Shown: one piece after another, positions 17,501 through 26,111 of the stretch
How the letters are laid out: each line of letters opens with the position of its first letter
How positions within the stretch are numbered: position 1 is the first letter of the stretch
From: AC-32 sp963716865
GTDB lineage: Bacteria > Actinomycetota > Thermoleophilia > Gaiellales > Gaiellaceae
Assembly: GCA_963716865.1 (NCBI GenBank)
Contig: CAVQUF010000003.1
Span: 372,001-436,000, forward strand
DNA length: 64,000 nt
Direction of reading: 5' to 3'
The notes under the pieces: generated by a model
What the model saw: only the letters and a program-made list of their open reading frames with translations
The model's database searches: none
What the model was told of the DNA's origin: nothing
Program-made: the position numbers and the translations under genes

Positions 17501-18428
17501 GGACGGACTGCCGAATGGCCAGATCGATCCGCTCGCGCAGCTTCGCCCCGAAGTCGCGGGCATCGCGCATCAGGGACTCGAACCCCTCTCCGGCTAGGTA
17601 CTCGGGCGCGAGGAGGGCGAGCAAAGGCCTGTCCTCGTCCATCAGCGTCTCCGCATCGAGCTCGAGGTAGCGGGCTACGGCGGAGCCCGAGGTCGGCGTC
17701 GATTCGAAGAGCCGCAGCCGCCCGCCTGACGCGAGCAGTCCGTACCGAACTCCCTGCTCGCGACAGTCCTGGATCAGAACGCCCTCGGGAGGGCGACCCT
17801 CCGGGTCCAGCTTGGCGAAGTCCGCGGGGTCAGCTAGCGGGCGGACGAGGGCGACGGGGTTCCCGTCGACGCGTAGGAGGTAGTTCCGGGCCTTGAGCTT
17901 CGCGACGTCGTATCCAAGCCGCTCCAGAAGCGCGCGCCACTCATGCGGAAGGTCGGCCGCCAGCACCTCCAGTTGGCTCCATTCTGGCTGCGACCGAAGG
18001 CGTTCGGTGAAGAGGTGCTGCGTGCCGAGCCCCTTTACCTGTAGGCCGGAAACGCCTGCCCGGTCGAGCCTCTCGAGCTCCTCCGCGAGTTCGCGCACAG
18101 CCTGCAGCTTGCCGAGGCTCGGCAGCCGCTCGAGGACGCGCAAGAGGTCTTCTGTGGCGACGGCGCGGGCGGGACCGTCGCCGTCCACCGGTCCGAGGGC
18201 TTGGACGACGCGTTCCTCGTCAGGCGTGTCGGCGAGGAGCAGGAGCGGCGTCGGGCCGCCGCCAAAGCGGGTGCGCCACAGCTTTCGAAGCTCTTTCTCG
18301 CTCGCGTTTTCGGCGCGGGCGACCTCCACCCCGCCCACGAGCCGGCTCTCGATGACTCCGTTGCCGGCCGGCACGGTCTTCGTACCCGGAACGCCAGCGA
18401 GAGCTGCGAGAAGCTCCTGCGCCGTCAA
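14520..18428 (-). CDS. Eco57I-class DNA methyltransferase (PglX/BrxX-like size)
   Basis: This 1302-residue protein carries the N6-adenine methyltransferase motifs: GVYYTPEPLVRHLV, then motif I VLDPACGSAHFLV (roughly residue 565), GVDLSPMGAEIAKISLWL, and motif IV VVGNPPWEEV (roughly residue 805). Long N- and C-terminal regions probably carry target recognition; no clear endonuclease motif is seen. I place the start at the TTG 18428 because GGAGG lies 9 bases upstream; an in-frame ATG at 18512 has no such site. It overlaps the helicase start by 4 bp. It should modify host DNA to mark self in the defence operon. Confidence 0.88.
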   Translation of the reverse strand: MTAQELLAALAGVPGTKTVPAGNGVIESRLVGGVEVARAENASEKELRKLWRTRFGGGPTPLLLLADTPDEERVVQALGPVDGDGPARAVATEDLLRVLERLPSLGKLQAVRELAEELERLDRAGVSGLQVKGLGTQHLFTERLRSQPEWSQLEVLAADLPHEWRALLERLGYDVAKLKARNYLLRVDGNPVALVRPLADPADFAKLDPEGRPPEGVLIQDCREQGVRYGLLASGGRLRLFESTPTSGSAVARYLELDAETLMDEDRPLLALLAPEYLAGEGFESLMRDARDFGAKLRERIDLAIRQSVLPTLGRELGEWAAREAIDVEDDAQRAELEAAALTFVFRALFLLYAESARHLPVDHEAYRPHSFTQIVRDAAGEASARSTTLWERINVLVAALREGEDSWLVPPYNGALFAADGFEGAEVLERASMHNKALAPALVALGIDQESGHGYDFSGLEIGHLGHIYEGLLSLRLSVADRSYSYDAKSDRYIPSDEEAEVEAGELLWLTDEGGRKGGGVYYTPEPLVRHLVRRGVVPAFERHLAEIEQLAATEPETAARRLLEFRVLDPACGSAHFLVAVVDELADAIARFLARQPLPALRKQLDDLRAGAGATYGIGIEDIALLRRLVLKHCVYGVDLSPMGAEIAKISLWLASFVPGISLAYLDHNVKVGNSLIGVADRDTFMGFAADVLNRAVDEAAEAATRLLEVKDRNPDEVEESKRIEREAQERGAKARTLLDLWVAEPLGLAGARELAWGQAEDLDKLQNAEMVARASALARAFHAFHWPLEFAEVFAAGGFDAVVGNPPWEEVTVEELAFYARYQPGLRGLSAAERTEQLVALGEARPELAERLDAELEQAAALRRYFAGDTGYGGGAGDPDLYKFFCQRYRRLLGPGGSLAVVLPRSAFGAKGSTDFRQWLFGETSVERLDFLLNSGRWAFDAEPRYTVALLVTRATPPPQDHAFEIAGVAASADDFARQTSTLGILIRRTGLGERLEVPLLPSQAAADVLAEMRTGGTPFPHGGGRWRCFAVRELDESLDKKLWEDAEDGRPLWKGESFDQYDPHGAEARSCPESEAVLAKVRKPRPGADQLLGKEVPAKERAAAVLHELGRARVAFRDVSRATDSRTIRAALVPPKIFLTNKAPYLAFVDGDDFDRACCLGLMNSLAYDWQARRFVETNVNFFILEGLRLPALDDETHERIARAAARLSCPDERFAEFAAATGVEVGPLSKEEGDERRAEIDALVARAYGLDDDDLEMIFADFTLDAVPEAYREQIREKFGEQRESRSTVQAAGPRNA

Positions 18429-18616
18429 CGGGACCAGCCTCCAAGGGCGCGCATAGCGCGAAACTAGCGAACGGCTCGGCCGCTCGCACAGCGCGGGGTC
18501 GGGTGCAGGCATTCCCGCCCCTGTAGCGCGATGGGACTGGCGGCGAAAGCACTCGTGCGCCTGTCGGCGCAGCTCCGCTACGCCTGCGTAACAGTTCAGG
18601 CGACCCGGCGCTCAGA

Positions 18617-19660
18617 TCAGCTGAGAGAGTCAGGTAGCGCGTGGATGAAAGCTTGAAAGTCGTCGTACTGACGAACGACGGCGCCTTGTTCGAGCTGCTT
18701 CGCGAAGATCGATCGGATGCGACGTCGATCACCTTCAGATGGGTTAGCAATGACAAGCGACTTCAGAGGGCCCGAGCGGGCAGCGGCGAGGCGGGCAACA
18801 GCCTCGACATGGAGATCCGTAGGTGTGAACGAGAATCCAACAACCGCGATCCTCTTCGCGTTACGGAGAGCACGCTCGGCCTTCTTCCAGAGATCTTCGA
18901 AAGTCGGTTCGTCTCGTTCGCGTTTCTGCCAGCCAGGGGGAATGATCGTGAACTTCGGTGTACCGCGCTGCTGATGGAGCCGCTGCTTGAGGATGATTTC
19001 GCCGCTAGCCGCAGCCGGGAGTTGCCAGTTGATCGATCCGTGCAACTTCAGTAGGTAGATCGTGTCTTGCGCTCTGGTCGCCGGATTCACATGGCTCCAG
19101 TGTGCGTCACCTACTGCAGCCACCCGCGACGGCTGGGAGAATGCGTAGCCGTATTTGGCCGCCCACTTCCCGTCGCCAGCCCGACGAAGAGCGTCATCCA
19201 TCACACAGTCGTAGTTGAAGCTGATGACCGTGTCGCGAGCCGTCAGGTGCTCAACGAGTCGCTGGTGGAGTTCGCATCCCGAGCCCCTCCGAATTGCCTC
19301 GTCTGTAGCAGCCTCGAGAACCGCCGCCAAGGCCGCCATGAGGCGATCGCGGCGATCGCGCAGGTCGGCGCCTGTTGGTTTCGCAACCCCCTTCGGCGAG
19401 AGCCGCGTTGCGTCGATCATCGATTCAAGCTGCGAGAAGTAGTCCTCGAGAGTCAAAGAGAAGTTCGGGCCAAAGAGATTGACAACGTCGGCAATGACTT
19501 CGCGAACGATCGGCTGATGCTTCTCGCCGACCCGCTGGAGCTGCGTGAAGAAGTCAGCATTAAGCGGCGGGCGGACTGTTGCGTTGTCCGCGAAGGTCGC
19601 CCCCACGGTCGCGCCCGCGCCAAGAATGACGACGCGATCTGAGGGGGAGAACGGCGGCAT
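18617..19660 (-). CDS. SIR2-like domain protein (probable NAD-consuming effector)
   Basis: This 347-residue protein has the Rossmann glycine motif VVILGAGATVGATFADN at its N-terminus, VISFNYDCVMDDALRR (Asn/Asp of the NAD pocket) and LLKLHGSINW (catalytic-type His). VVGFSFTPTDLHVEAV near the C-terminus matches the late SIR2_2 motif. Stand-alone SIR2-like proteins in defence loci deplete NAD+ on infection. It lies upstream of the methyltransferase on the same strand with a 188-bp gap, so it is probably the first gene of a SIR2-methyltransferase-helicase operon. The ATG at 19660 is preferred; an ATG at 19711 adds 17 unmatched residues. Confidence 0.8.
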   Translation of the reverse strand: MPPFSPSDRVVILGAGATVGATFADNATVRPPLNADFFTQLQRVGEKHQPIVREVIADVVNLFGPNFSLTLEDYFSQLESMIDATRLSPKGVAKPTGADLRDRRDRLMAALAAVLEAATDEAIRRGSGCELHQRLVEHLTARDTVISFNYDCVMDDALRRAGDGKWAAKYGYAFSQPSRVAAVGDAHWSHVNPATRAQDTIYLLKLHGSINWQLPAAASGEIILKQRLHQQRGTPKFTIIPPGWQKRERDEPTFEDLWKKAERALRNAKRIAVVGFSFTPTDLHVEAVARLAAARSGPLKSLVIANPSEGDRRRIRSIFAKQLEQGAVVRQYDDFQAFIHALPDSLS

Positions 19661-19889
19661 TCGTAAAGAGTGCGCGGCAGTGCGGATGCCCACATGAAGA
19701 GACAGCGTCATCACACCCCCGCTTTGTCCCCGAGTAAACACGCATCGTCTGGACATGCGCCTGCCATCGACTGTGCTGCGCGCGCTGCCGGATAGATCCT
19801 GTCGCGCGAAGGTCGCAGAGTAGGCGTTGCGACGAGTGTGACTTTGTGTCAATCTGTGTATCGTTAACTTCATCACCTAAGGAGGAGCG
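19661..19889. promoter_or_regulatory. Divergent promoter region between SIR2 and winged-helix gene
   Basis: This 229-bp region is less GC-rich near its right end. It holds TGAC-TTTGT-GTCA at 19839-19851, a short inverted repeat, followed by TATCGTTAAC, and then the strong Shine-Dalgarno AGGAGG before the ATG at 19890. The layout suits autoregulation by the winged-helix protein. The operator assignment is inference. Confidence 0.4.
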
Positions 19890-20372
19890 ATGGCCATGCC
19901 AACGATCCGGGTCGACGACCAGGTCTACGGGCGTCTCAAGGACGATGCCGAGCCCTTCGTGGACACGCCCAACTCGGTGCTGCGCCGCGTGCTTGGGCTG
20001 GACGGGCCGCTGGAGTCCGAGTTGAAAGCGGAGGACGAGACCCACACCGACCGAATGCGTCCGGGCGATCTGCTTGATCGCAAGCAGTACGACCTGCGGA
20101 TTCTCGGGGTCGTCGCGGACATGGGCGGATCCGGCCACGCGCAGGACGTTGTCGAGGCCGTCGGCAAGCTCGTCGAGGACCAGCTGACGCCGAAAGACTG
20201 GCTGAAGAACAAGAGCGGCGTCGTCCGCTGGAGGAACCGTGTCGCCTGGCGCCGGTTCAACCTTGTCCAGATGGGCTTGCTCAAGCGCGGTAGCCAGCGC
20301 GGCACTTGGGAAATTTCTGACGACGGGCGCCGCGCCCTCGCCAAAGGCAAGATCGGCTACCCGGACCACTGA
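19890..20372 (+). CDS. DNA-binding protein: ribbon-like N-terminus plus Mrr_N winged helix
   Basis: This 160-residue protein starts with TIRVDDQVYGRLKDDAEPFV and DTPNSVLRRVLGL, which resembles the N-terminal strand-helix oligomerisation segment of SeqA and RHH proteins. The second half (KSGVVRWRNRVAWRRFNLVQ, GLLKRGSQRGTWEIS) matches the winged-helix N-terminal domain of Mrr-type restriction enzymes. There is no nuclease domain, so it is likely a regulator or DNA-recognition subunit. AAGGAGGAG lies just upstream of ATG 19890. It is divergent from the SIR2 operon. Confidence 0.75.
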   Translation: MAMPTIRVDDQVYGRLKDDAEPFVDTPNSVLRRVLGLDGPLESELKAEDETHTDRMRPGDLLDRKQYDLRILGVVADMGGSGHAQDVVEAVGKLVEDQLTPKDWLKNKSGVVRWRNRVAWRRFNLVQMGLLKRGSQRGTWEISDDGRRALAKGKIGYPDH

Positions 20373-20647
20373 ACGCTCTTCTTCCGTGTGAGACGTCGCG
20401 CTCGCGTATACACGCGCGATCTCCGCGCGAACATTGCCGAGCCACATCTGCAACGGTCTGCCAGCCTTACTTCGCGCCAAAGGAATCGATTCGATCTGGG
20501 GACACGGCGCGGCAGGCCGCGCCTCGAACGTCCAATCGCGAGCTCGCTACCGTTTGCTCGGTATCGGTCGGGGTTTAGCGCCTGTCGGCACCATCGTTTG
20601 GACGAAGCGTTGAGCCGAGCGCATCCGCGCACTTACCGAGATCCGTG

Positions 20648-22010
20648 ATGGCTGTTCCTCCTCCACGAGAGCTGCGGGAAGAGGAGGAGTTGCTGAACGA
20701 GCCGCTCTACCAGGCGCTCAGGCCAGGCGTCGTCGAGTTCGTGGAGCGTTTGCAGGGGGCGACAACGACAGAGGATTGGGTGTATCTCCACCGCGACCTG
20801 CTGATCGAGTTTGGTGCCCGCCAGCAGGCAGCTGACGAAACGCTGCCGGAGGCGAAGGCGCGTGTCGCCGCAGAGATGCGTGAGTTGTCACGGCAGGAGC
20901 CGAAGCCGATCGAGGAGCTCACGCGGAAGCAGGAGATCATGGAGCGGATCAAGCGGCAAGAGCTCGTCGCTAAGGCGAGCCAGCACACGCTCCGGCAGAT
21001 CGGTGACGGCATCGCCTGGCGTGCGCTTCGCTATGACCGTCGCGCCATTTCCATTCTTGGCGAAGGTGTACGTGTCGGGCGACTTGCATCCGGTGTAGGC
21101 CTCGATGCTGAACTGACGGAAGCTCGGGCGTCTTTGGGACGAAGAGGGTGTTTTCGCCATTCACAACGATCTCACGAACTGCCTGCGGCACGGCGACCTC
21201 ACTGTTCTTCGTCCGCATGACGATGGAACCATGGACGTGACGCTCGTTGAGGTGAAGGCGGGTGCGAGACCCGCTGACTCCCCTCAGATGGAGCGCCTCA
21301 AGATAGCGACAGAGTTACTCCGCGAGGGTCGTGCCCTGAATGCCGACGGTGAGGCCGTACACGTGACAATCGTTCCGTCTCGGTATGAGACCTACCTCTC
21401 TCTCCTTCCGGACCTGATTGCGGCGGCGAGGCGCAGCGGTTACGCGTGGTCGCGCCCGCATGAATGCCTCCTGGTCGGAGCCGTGGACTACACCGTTTGG
21501 GCGGGTCGGGTAGAGGAGATGAGCGCGCAGTCGCAGGCGGAACGGCGACGGGTGGGCTGGCCTCCCGACGAGCCGCATGCGCTTGACTGGTTGGCATCGC
21601 TCCGCCGGATGCGGGACCGAAGCTGGAGTTTCAGCTCGATGGCGCCATACGCGATCTTTCCCTTTCCGGCGGAGGATGTGGCCGACCTAATCATGGGCTA
21701 CATCGACTTGGCGATCAGCCTCAAGCTGGACGTGCTCGAACAGGACCTTACGAGGGGTGATGTTGAGGTCAGAGTCGCTCGTCCCGGCGAGGCTGCAACA
21801 CTCTTCCTCAAGGCCAATCGGGTCAAAGTCGGCCTACTGAGTCCTCCGCATCTCCGCGAACAGCTCATGATCGAATTAATGACGCCTGACTGTCTGTTCG
21901 ATGCCATCGATTACGTCTTGGCGGTGAACGAGCAGCGCCCGAGCGAATCTCACGATAGGCGCGTCGTAGTATTCGAGGACGAGGCGAGCGTCTGGGATGC
22001 AGGCCGCTAG
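20648..22010 (+). pseudogene. Predicted PD-(D/E)xK-like nuclease-associated protein, one frameshift
   Basis: The first 160 codons are helical and charged (REEEELLNEPLYQALRPGVV ... DGIAWRALRYDRRAI). The frame then shifts near 21126-21128 (GGG where GG would keep frame) and continues as LWDEEGVFAIHNDLTNCLRH, VTLVEVKAG and on to 22010. The D(L)...VEVK pattern is that of a restriction-endonuclease-like core. Total length is 3n+1, so one inserted base explains the break. It is otherwise not recognised. It follows the winged-helix gene after a 275-bp gap, so it may have its own promoter. Confidence 0.6.
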
Positions 22011-22100
22011 GCCGCGTCCGCATCCGATCAAGTCCGTCAGCGGCGAACGGGTAGGTGGAGCAAACCGCGCCGCGAGTCGAAGGCCTAAGCTCGGCAATCG

Positions 22101-22679
22101 ATGCACGCCTCATGGGATGGCCCGACGCTCTACGCCGCGGTCATCGGAACGCTCGCGTTCCTTGTGGCTGCGTCATCACTGCTCTGGCAGGTCGTTCGCT
22201 GGCGCGTTTCGCGCAGGACGCTCCTTCGGGTGGACATGTGCCGCATCAGCACGATCTGGGTGCCCTTGGCAAGAAGCGGCGCCGAGTTGTTGATCATTAC
22301 CGCCTTCAACCAAAGCGAACATTCAGTGCGTGTGACGGCAGTAGGCGTTGACGCACGGGTGTGGGACGAATCCGACCGCAAATACTTGACAGGACGCTCG
22401 TCGTGGGAACCTCCACCAGAGGCGACCATCCCGGGAGTCATTCAGCCGCACGATCAAGGTGTAACAGCGCAAGTGTTTCGCGATGAGCACAAGCGCTCGA
22501 GTTGGAGTAAGGCGCACGAACTCCAGGCTTACGCCTTGACCGCACACGGCATTCGGTTCGAAACGCCCTGGACTCGAGTGTCCGCGATTCCGGAGACAGA
22601 CGAGTTAGGCCTTGTGGTACCTGTGCCGAAGTGGTTCCGACAAGACCGCGGCTCCTCTGTCTCTCGCGGCAAACGGTAG
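22101..22679 (+). CDS. Membrane-anchored hypothetical protein
   Basis: This 192-residue protein has one N-terminal membrane helix (TLYAAVIGTLAFLVAASSLL, about residues 8-28), then a basic stop-transfer segment (RWRVSRRTL) and a soluble domain with alternating strands. The N-out/C-in topology would put the domain in the cytoplasm. Nothing catalytic is recognised. It lies in the defence island between the nuclease-like gene and the RecB/helicase gene, on the same strand. Confidence 0.55.
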   Translation: MHASWDGPTLYAAVIGTLAFLVAASSLLWQVVRWRVSRRTLLRVDMCRISTIWVPLARSGAELLIITAFNQSEHSVRVTAVGVDARVWDESDRKYLTGRSSWEPPPEATIPGVIQPHDQGVTAQVFRDEHKRSSWSKAHELQAYALTAHGIRFETPWTRVSAIPETDELGLVVPVPKWFRQDRGSSVSRGKR

Positions 22680-22793
22680 GTTGCGAGGTTCGACCCTGCT
22701 GAATCGGCATTCGGTGCGCGGCCTCAAGTCAAGGAAGCGATGTCTGGCCGCGGTGTCTAGATACCGCGCTATCTCCCGGTCGATACTTCTGGA

Positions 22794-25700
22794 GTGCGGC
22801 CCTCGATCGGCGACCTAACGCTTTCCCCATCCGCGCTCAACGACTTTGTTGCTTGCCCGCACCTGACGTCGCTTCGACTTGCTGTCTCGCGTGGAGAGAT
22901 CGAGCAGCCCTTCCGGCCTAACCCCTACGCGGAGCTGATCCGGCGAAAGGGGGACGAGCACGAAGCTCGCTACCGCGCCTCCCTCGGGGACGACGTTGTC
23001 GCGATCGGCGATCCACACGAGATTGGTTGGGACGCCGCGTCCGCCACGACTGAGCAGGCAATACGCGACGGGGCTTCGTTCGTCTACCAGGCGGCGTTCG
23101 TCGCCGGGCGCTGGCGTGGGCTCGCGGACTTCCTCGAGCGGCAGGCGGACGGCGGATACGAGGTCGTCGACACCAAGCTCGCGCGCCGCGCAAAGGCCTC
23201 GCACGTCCTCCAGCTCTGCTTCTACACCGAGCAGCTCGCGCGGATTCAGGGGCGGTGGTCGGAGCACATGCACGTCGTCAACGGGCTCGGCGAGCGCGAA
23301 AGCTTCCGGCCCGGCGATTTCCTCGCCTACTACCGGCGGCTCACGGCGCGCTTCCTCGACGCGGTCGAGAACGGCCGGCCGACCTACCCCTACCCGGTCG
23401 ACCACTGCTCGCTCTGCGAGTTCCTCGCGCGCTGCAAGGAGCAGTGGGAGCGGGACGACCACATCTCGCTCGTCGCCGGGATCCGGCGGACTCAGGTCGA
23501 CCGGCTCGCCGCCGTGGGGATCACGAAGCTCGAAGGCCTCGCCACGACAACCGAGACGAAGATCCCGAAGCTCCGCCAAGAGACGCTCGCGAAGCTCCGA
23601 GAGCAGGCCGCGCTCCAGCTCCACGGCCGGCAGACCGGCGAGCTGAAGCACGTCGTCCTCCCGCTCGAGCCTGAGCGCGGCTTCGCGCTTCTGCCCGAGC
23701 CCTCGCCCGGCGACATCTGGCTCGACCTCGAGGGCGACCCCTGGTACGAGCCGCAGCGCGGGATCGAGTACCTGCTCGGCTGGGTCTACCTCGAGGACGG
23801 CGAGCCGCGGTACGACTGCATCTGGGGGCTCGACCGCGCCGAGGAGAAGGCGGGCTTCGAGCGGCTGCTCGACCTGATCTGCGAACGGCGCGCGCGCTTC
23901 CCCGGGATGCACGTCCACCACTACGCGCCCTACGAGCGCACGGCGCTGCAGCGGCTGATGGGCGAGCACGGCACGCGCGAGGCCGAGCTCGACGACCTGC
24001 TGCGCGGCGAGGTGCTCGTCGACCTCTTTCGGGTCGTCCGCCAGGCGCTGCGGCTCTCGCTCGAGAGCTACTCGATCAAGGAGGTCGAGGCGTTCTACGG
24101 GTTTGAGCGCGGGGACGAGATGCGCGGCGGGGGAGGCGCGGTGGTCGCGTTCGAGGAGTGGCTCGAGGCGCGCGAGGACGCGATCCTCGAGGAGATCCGC
24201 GTCTACAACGAGGACGACTGCCGCTCGCTGTACGAGCTCCACCAATGGCTGCTCGGCCTGCGCCCCGCGGAGGTCGAGTGGCGGCCGCCGCCGGAGGCGC
24301 GCGAGGTCAAGGAGGAGACGAAGGAGCGGTTCGAGGAGCGAGCGAGGGTCGTGGCGGAGCTGCTCGCGGGTGCGGAGGAGAGCGAGCCTCGGCGGTTGCT
24401 CGCGCACCTGCTCGAATACCACCGCCGCGAGGAGAAGCCGCAGTGGTGGGCCTACTTCAACAACCTCGGGCTCGACGAGGAGGAGCTGCTGGAGAGCACC
24501 GAGACGATGGGCGGGCTCGAGCTCGTCGAGCGGATCGAGGATGGACAGTCGTTCGCGTACACGCTCTCGTTCCCGCCGCAGGAGCACAAGATCGGCGGCC
24601 CGTGCGTCGACCCTGCGGCGGTGAAGGGCTACCACGTCGCGGTCGACGAGGAGCACGGCCTCGTCCGGTTGCGCCGGAGCCGGAAGCGCGAGGAGGAGCC
24701 GCTTCCGCGCGCGTTGATTCCGCCCACGCCGCTCGGGACGTACGTGCAGCGTGACGCCGTGTTGCGGTTCGCTCAGGCGCAGGAGCGCTACCCGGCGCTG
24801 ATCGAGATCCTCGAGCAGCGGCCGCCGCGGGCGGATCTCGACGGGACGCTGACGGAGGCGGTTGCGAGCCTCGACGGCAGCTACCTCTTCGTGCAGGGAC
24901 CGCCCGGCTCGGGGAAGACGTGGCGTGGCGCGCGGCTGGCGATCGAGCTGATGCGTCGCGGACAGCGGGTCGGGATCACCTCCCTGAGCCACAAGGCGAT
25001 CCACAAGTTCCTGGCCGACGTTCGCGTGGCCGCGCTGGACGCGGACTTCATGTTCAAGGGGCGGAAGAAGGCGAGCGGCGACGAGGAGACCCAGTACGAG
25101 GACGAGTTCGTCGATTCGACCGGCGACAACGCGGCGATGCTCGACGACGAGCTGCAGCTACTCGCAGGCACGTCGTTCCTGTTCTCACGCGAGGAGCTCG
25201 ACGGGCACGTCGACACGCTGTTCGTCGACGAGGCGGGCCAGGTTGCGCTCGCGGACGTGCTGGCGCTGGGGACGTCAGCGCGGAACCTCGTCCTGCTCGG
25301 CGACCCGAACCAGCTCGCACAGGTCTCGCAGGGCGCGCACCCGCCGGGCGCGAGCGCGTCTGTGCTCCAGCACTTGCTCGGCGAAGACGAGACGCTGCGC
25401 CCGGGCATGGGCGTCTTCCTCGGCGAGACCTGGCGGATGAGGCCCGAGGTCAATGGCTTCATCTCGACGACGTTCTACGAGGGCCGGCTGGAGCCGGTGG
25501 AGGCGTGCCTCAAGCGATCGCTCGCCGACGGGAACGGGATCCGCTTCCTCCCGGTCGAGCACGAGGGCAACCGCACGCAGTCGCCGGAGGAGGCCGAGGC
25601 GGTCGCCGCGGAGATCGAGCGGCTGGTTGGAACGCCGTACCGGGACGAGCGCGGCGAGCGCGAGCTGCGACACGAGGACGTGATCGTGGTCGCGCCGTAC

Positions 25701-26027
25701 AACGCGCAAGTCCGCTGCCTGCGCGAGAAGCTCACGGCCGAGGTTGCGGTCGGCACCGTGGACAAGTTCCAGGGCCAGCAGGCGCGGGTCGTCTTCTACG
25801 CGATGGCGAGCTCGAGCTCGGACGACGTCCCGCGCGGCCTCGACTTTCTCTTCTCGCGCAACCGTCTCAACGTGGCGATCTCGCGAGCCCAGTGCCTGGC
25901 ATACCTGGTCTGCTCGCCGCGGCTACTGGACGCTAACTGCCAGACCGTCGAGCAGATGCGGCTTGCGAATGCGCTCTGCCGGCTGGTCGAGGCACGAGCC
26001 GATGATGTCAGCACGAGGAACTCGTGA
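22794..26027 (+). CDS. TM0106-type RecB-like nuclease / DEDD exonuclease / SF1 helicase fusion
   Basis: This is a 1077-residue protein. Part one is a Cas4/RecB-like PD-(D/E)xK domain with GYEVVDTKLARRAK (about 121-134) and cysteines in FVACPHL and HCSLCEFLARC that suit an iron-sulfur cluster. Part two is an RNase H-like DEDD exonuclease domain: IWLDLEGDPWYEPQRGIEYL, HHYAPYERTAL, YNEDDCRSLYEL. Part three is an SF1/UPF1-like helicase: Walker A VQGPPGSGKT near 702, DTLFVDEAGQ near 812, GDPNQLAQVSQ, GTVDKFQGQQ, and NVAISRAQ. It should unwind and degrade nucleic acid. The gene is more GC-rich than its neighbours. Confidence 0.88.
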   Translation: MRPSIGDLTLSPSALNDFVACPHLTSLRLAVSRGEIEQPFRPNPYAELIRRKGDEHEARYRASLGDDVVAIGDPHEIGWDAASATTEQAIRDGASFVYQAAFVAGRWRGLADFLERQADGGYEVVDTKLARRAKASHVLQLCFYTEQLARIQGRWSEHMHVVNGLGERESFRPGDFLAYYRRLTARFLDAVENGRPTYPYPVDHCSLCEFLARCKEQWERDDHISLVAGIRRTQVDRLAAVGITKLEGLATTTETKIPKLRQETLAKLREQAALQLHGRQTGELKHVVLPLEPERGFALLPEPSPGDIWLDLEGDPWYEPQRGIEYLLGWVYLEDGEPRYDCIWGLDRAEEKAGFERLLDLICERRARFPGMHVHHYAPYERTALQRLMGEHGTREAELDDLLRGEVLVDLFRVVRQALRLSLESYSIKEVEAFYGFERGDEMRGGGGAVVAFEEWLEAREDAILEEIRVYNEDDCRSLYELHQWLLGLRPAEVEWRPPPEAREVKEETKERFEERARVVAELLAGAEESEPRRLLAHLLEYHRREEKPQWWAYFNNLGLDEEELLESTETMGGLELVERIEDGQSFAYTLSFPPQEHKIGGPCVDPAAVKGYHVAVDEEHGLVRLRRSRKREEEPLPRALIPPTPLGTYVQRDAVLRFAQAQERYPALIEILEQRPPRADLDGTLTEAVASLDGSYLFVQGPPGSGKTWRGARLAIELMRRGQRVGITSLSHKAIHKFLADVRVAALDADFMFKGRKKASGDEETQYEDEFVDSTGDNAAMLDDELQLLAGTSFLFSREELDGHVDTLFVDEAGQVALADVLALGTSARNLVLLGDPNQLAQVSQGAHPPGASASVLQHLLGEDETLRPGMGVFLGETWRMRPEVNGFISTTFYEGRLEPVEACLKRSLADGNGIRFLPVEHEGNRTQSPEEAEAVAAEIERLVGTPYRDERGERELRHEDVIVVAPYNAQVRCLREKLTAEVAVGTVDKFQGQQARVVFYAMASSSSDDVPRGLDFLFSRNRLNVAISRAQCLAYLVCSPRLLDANCQTVEQMRLANALCRLVEARADDVSTRNS

Positions 26028-26111
26028 GACAGTCCGAGATCAGCTGGGATTCCGATTCTAGGCGGCCCTCGGAGGTGACCACGTCTCCCCCTTTTTCGAG
26101 GAGACGTTGCT

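Noticed and set aside
11326..18428. Calling the helicase/methyltransferase pair BREX or DISARM
   Set aside because: No pglZ, brxC, drmA or drmB-type (DUF1998) gene is present, and the PLD domain is fused to the helicase and not separate.
22815..25004. A 729-codon minus-strand ORF
   Set aside because: Antisense shadow of the RecB/helicase gene caused by high GC at third positions; the plus frame has clear nuclease and helicase motifs.
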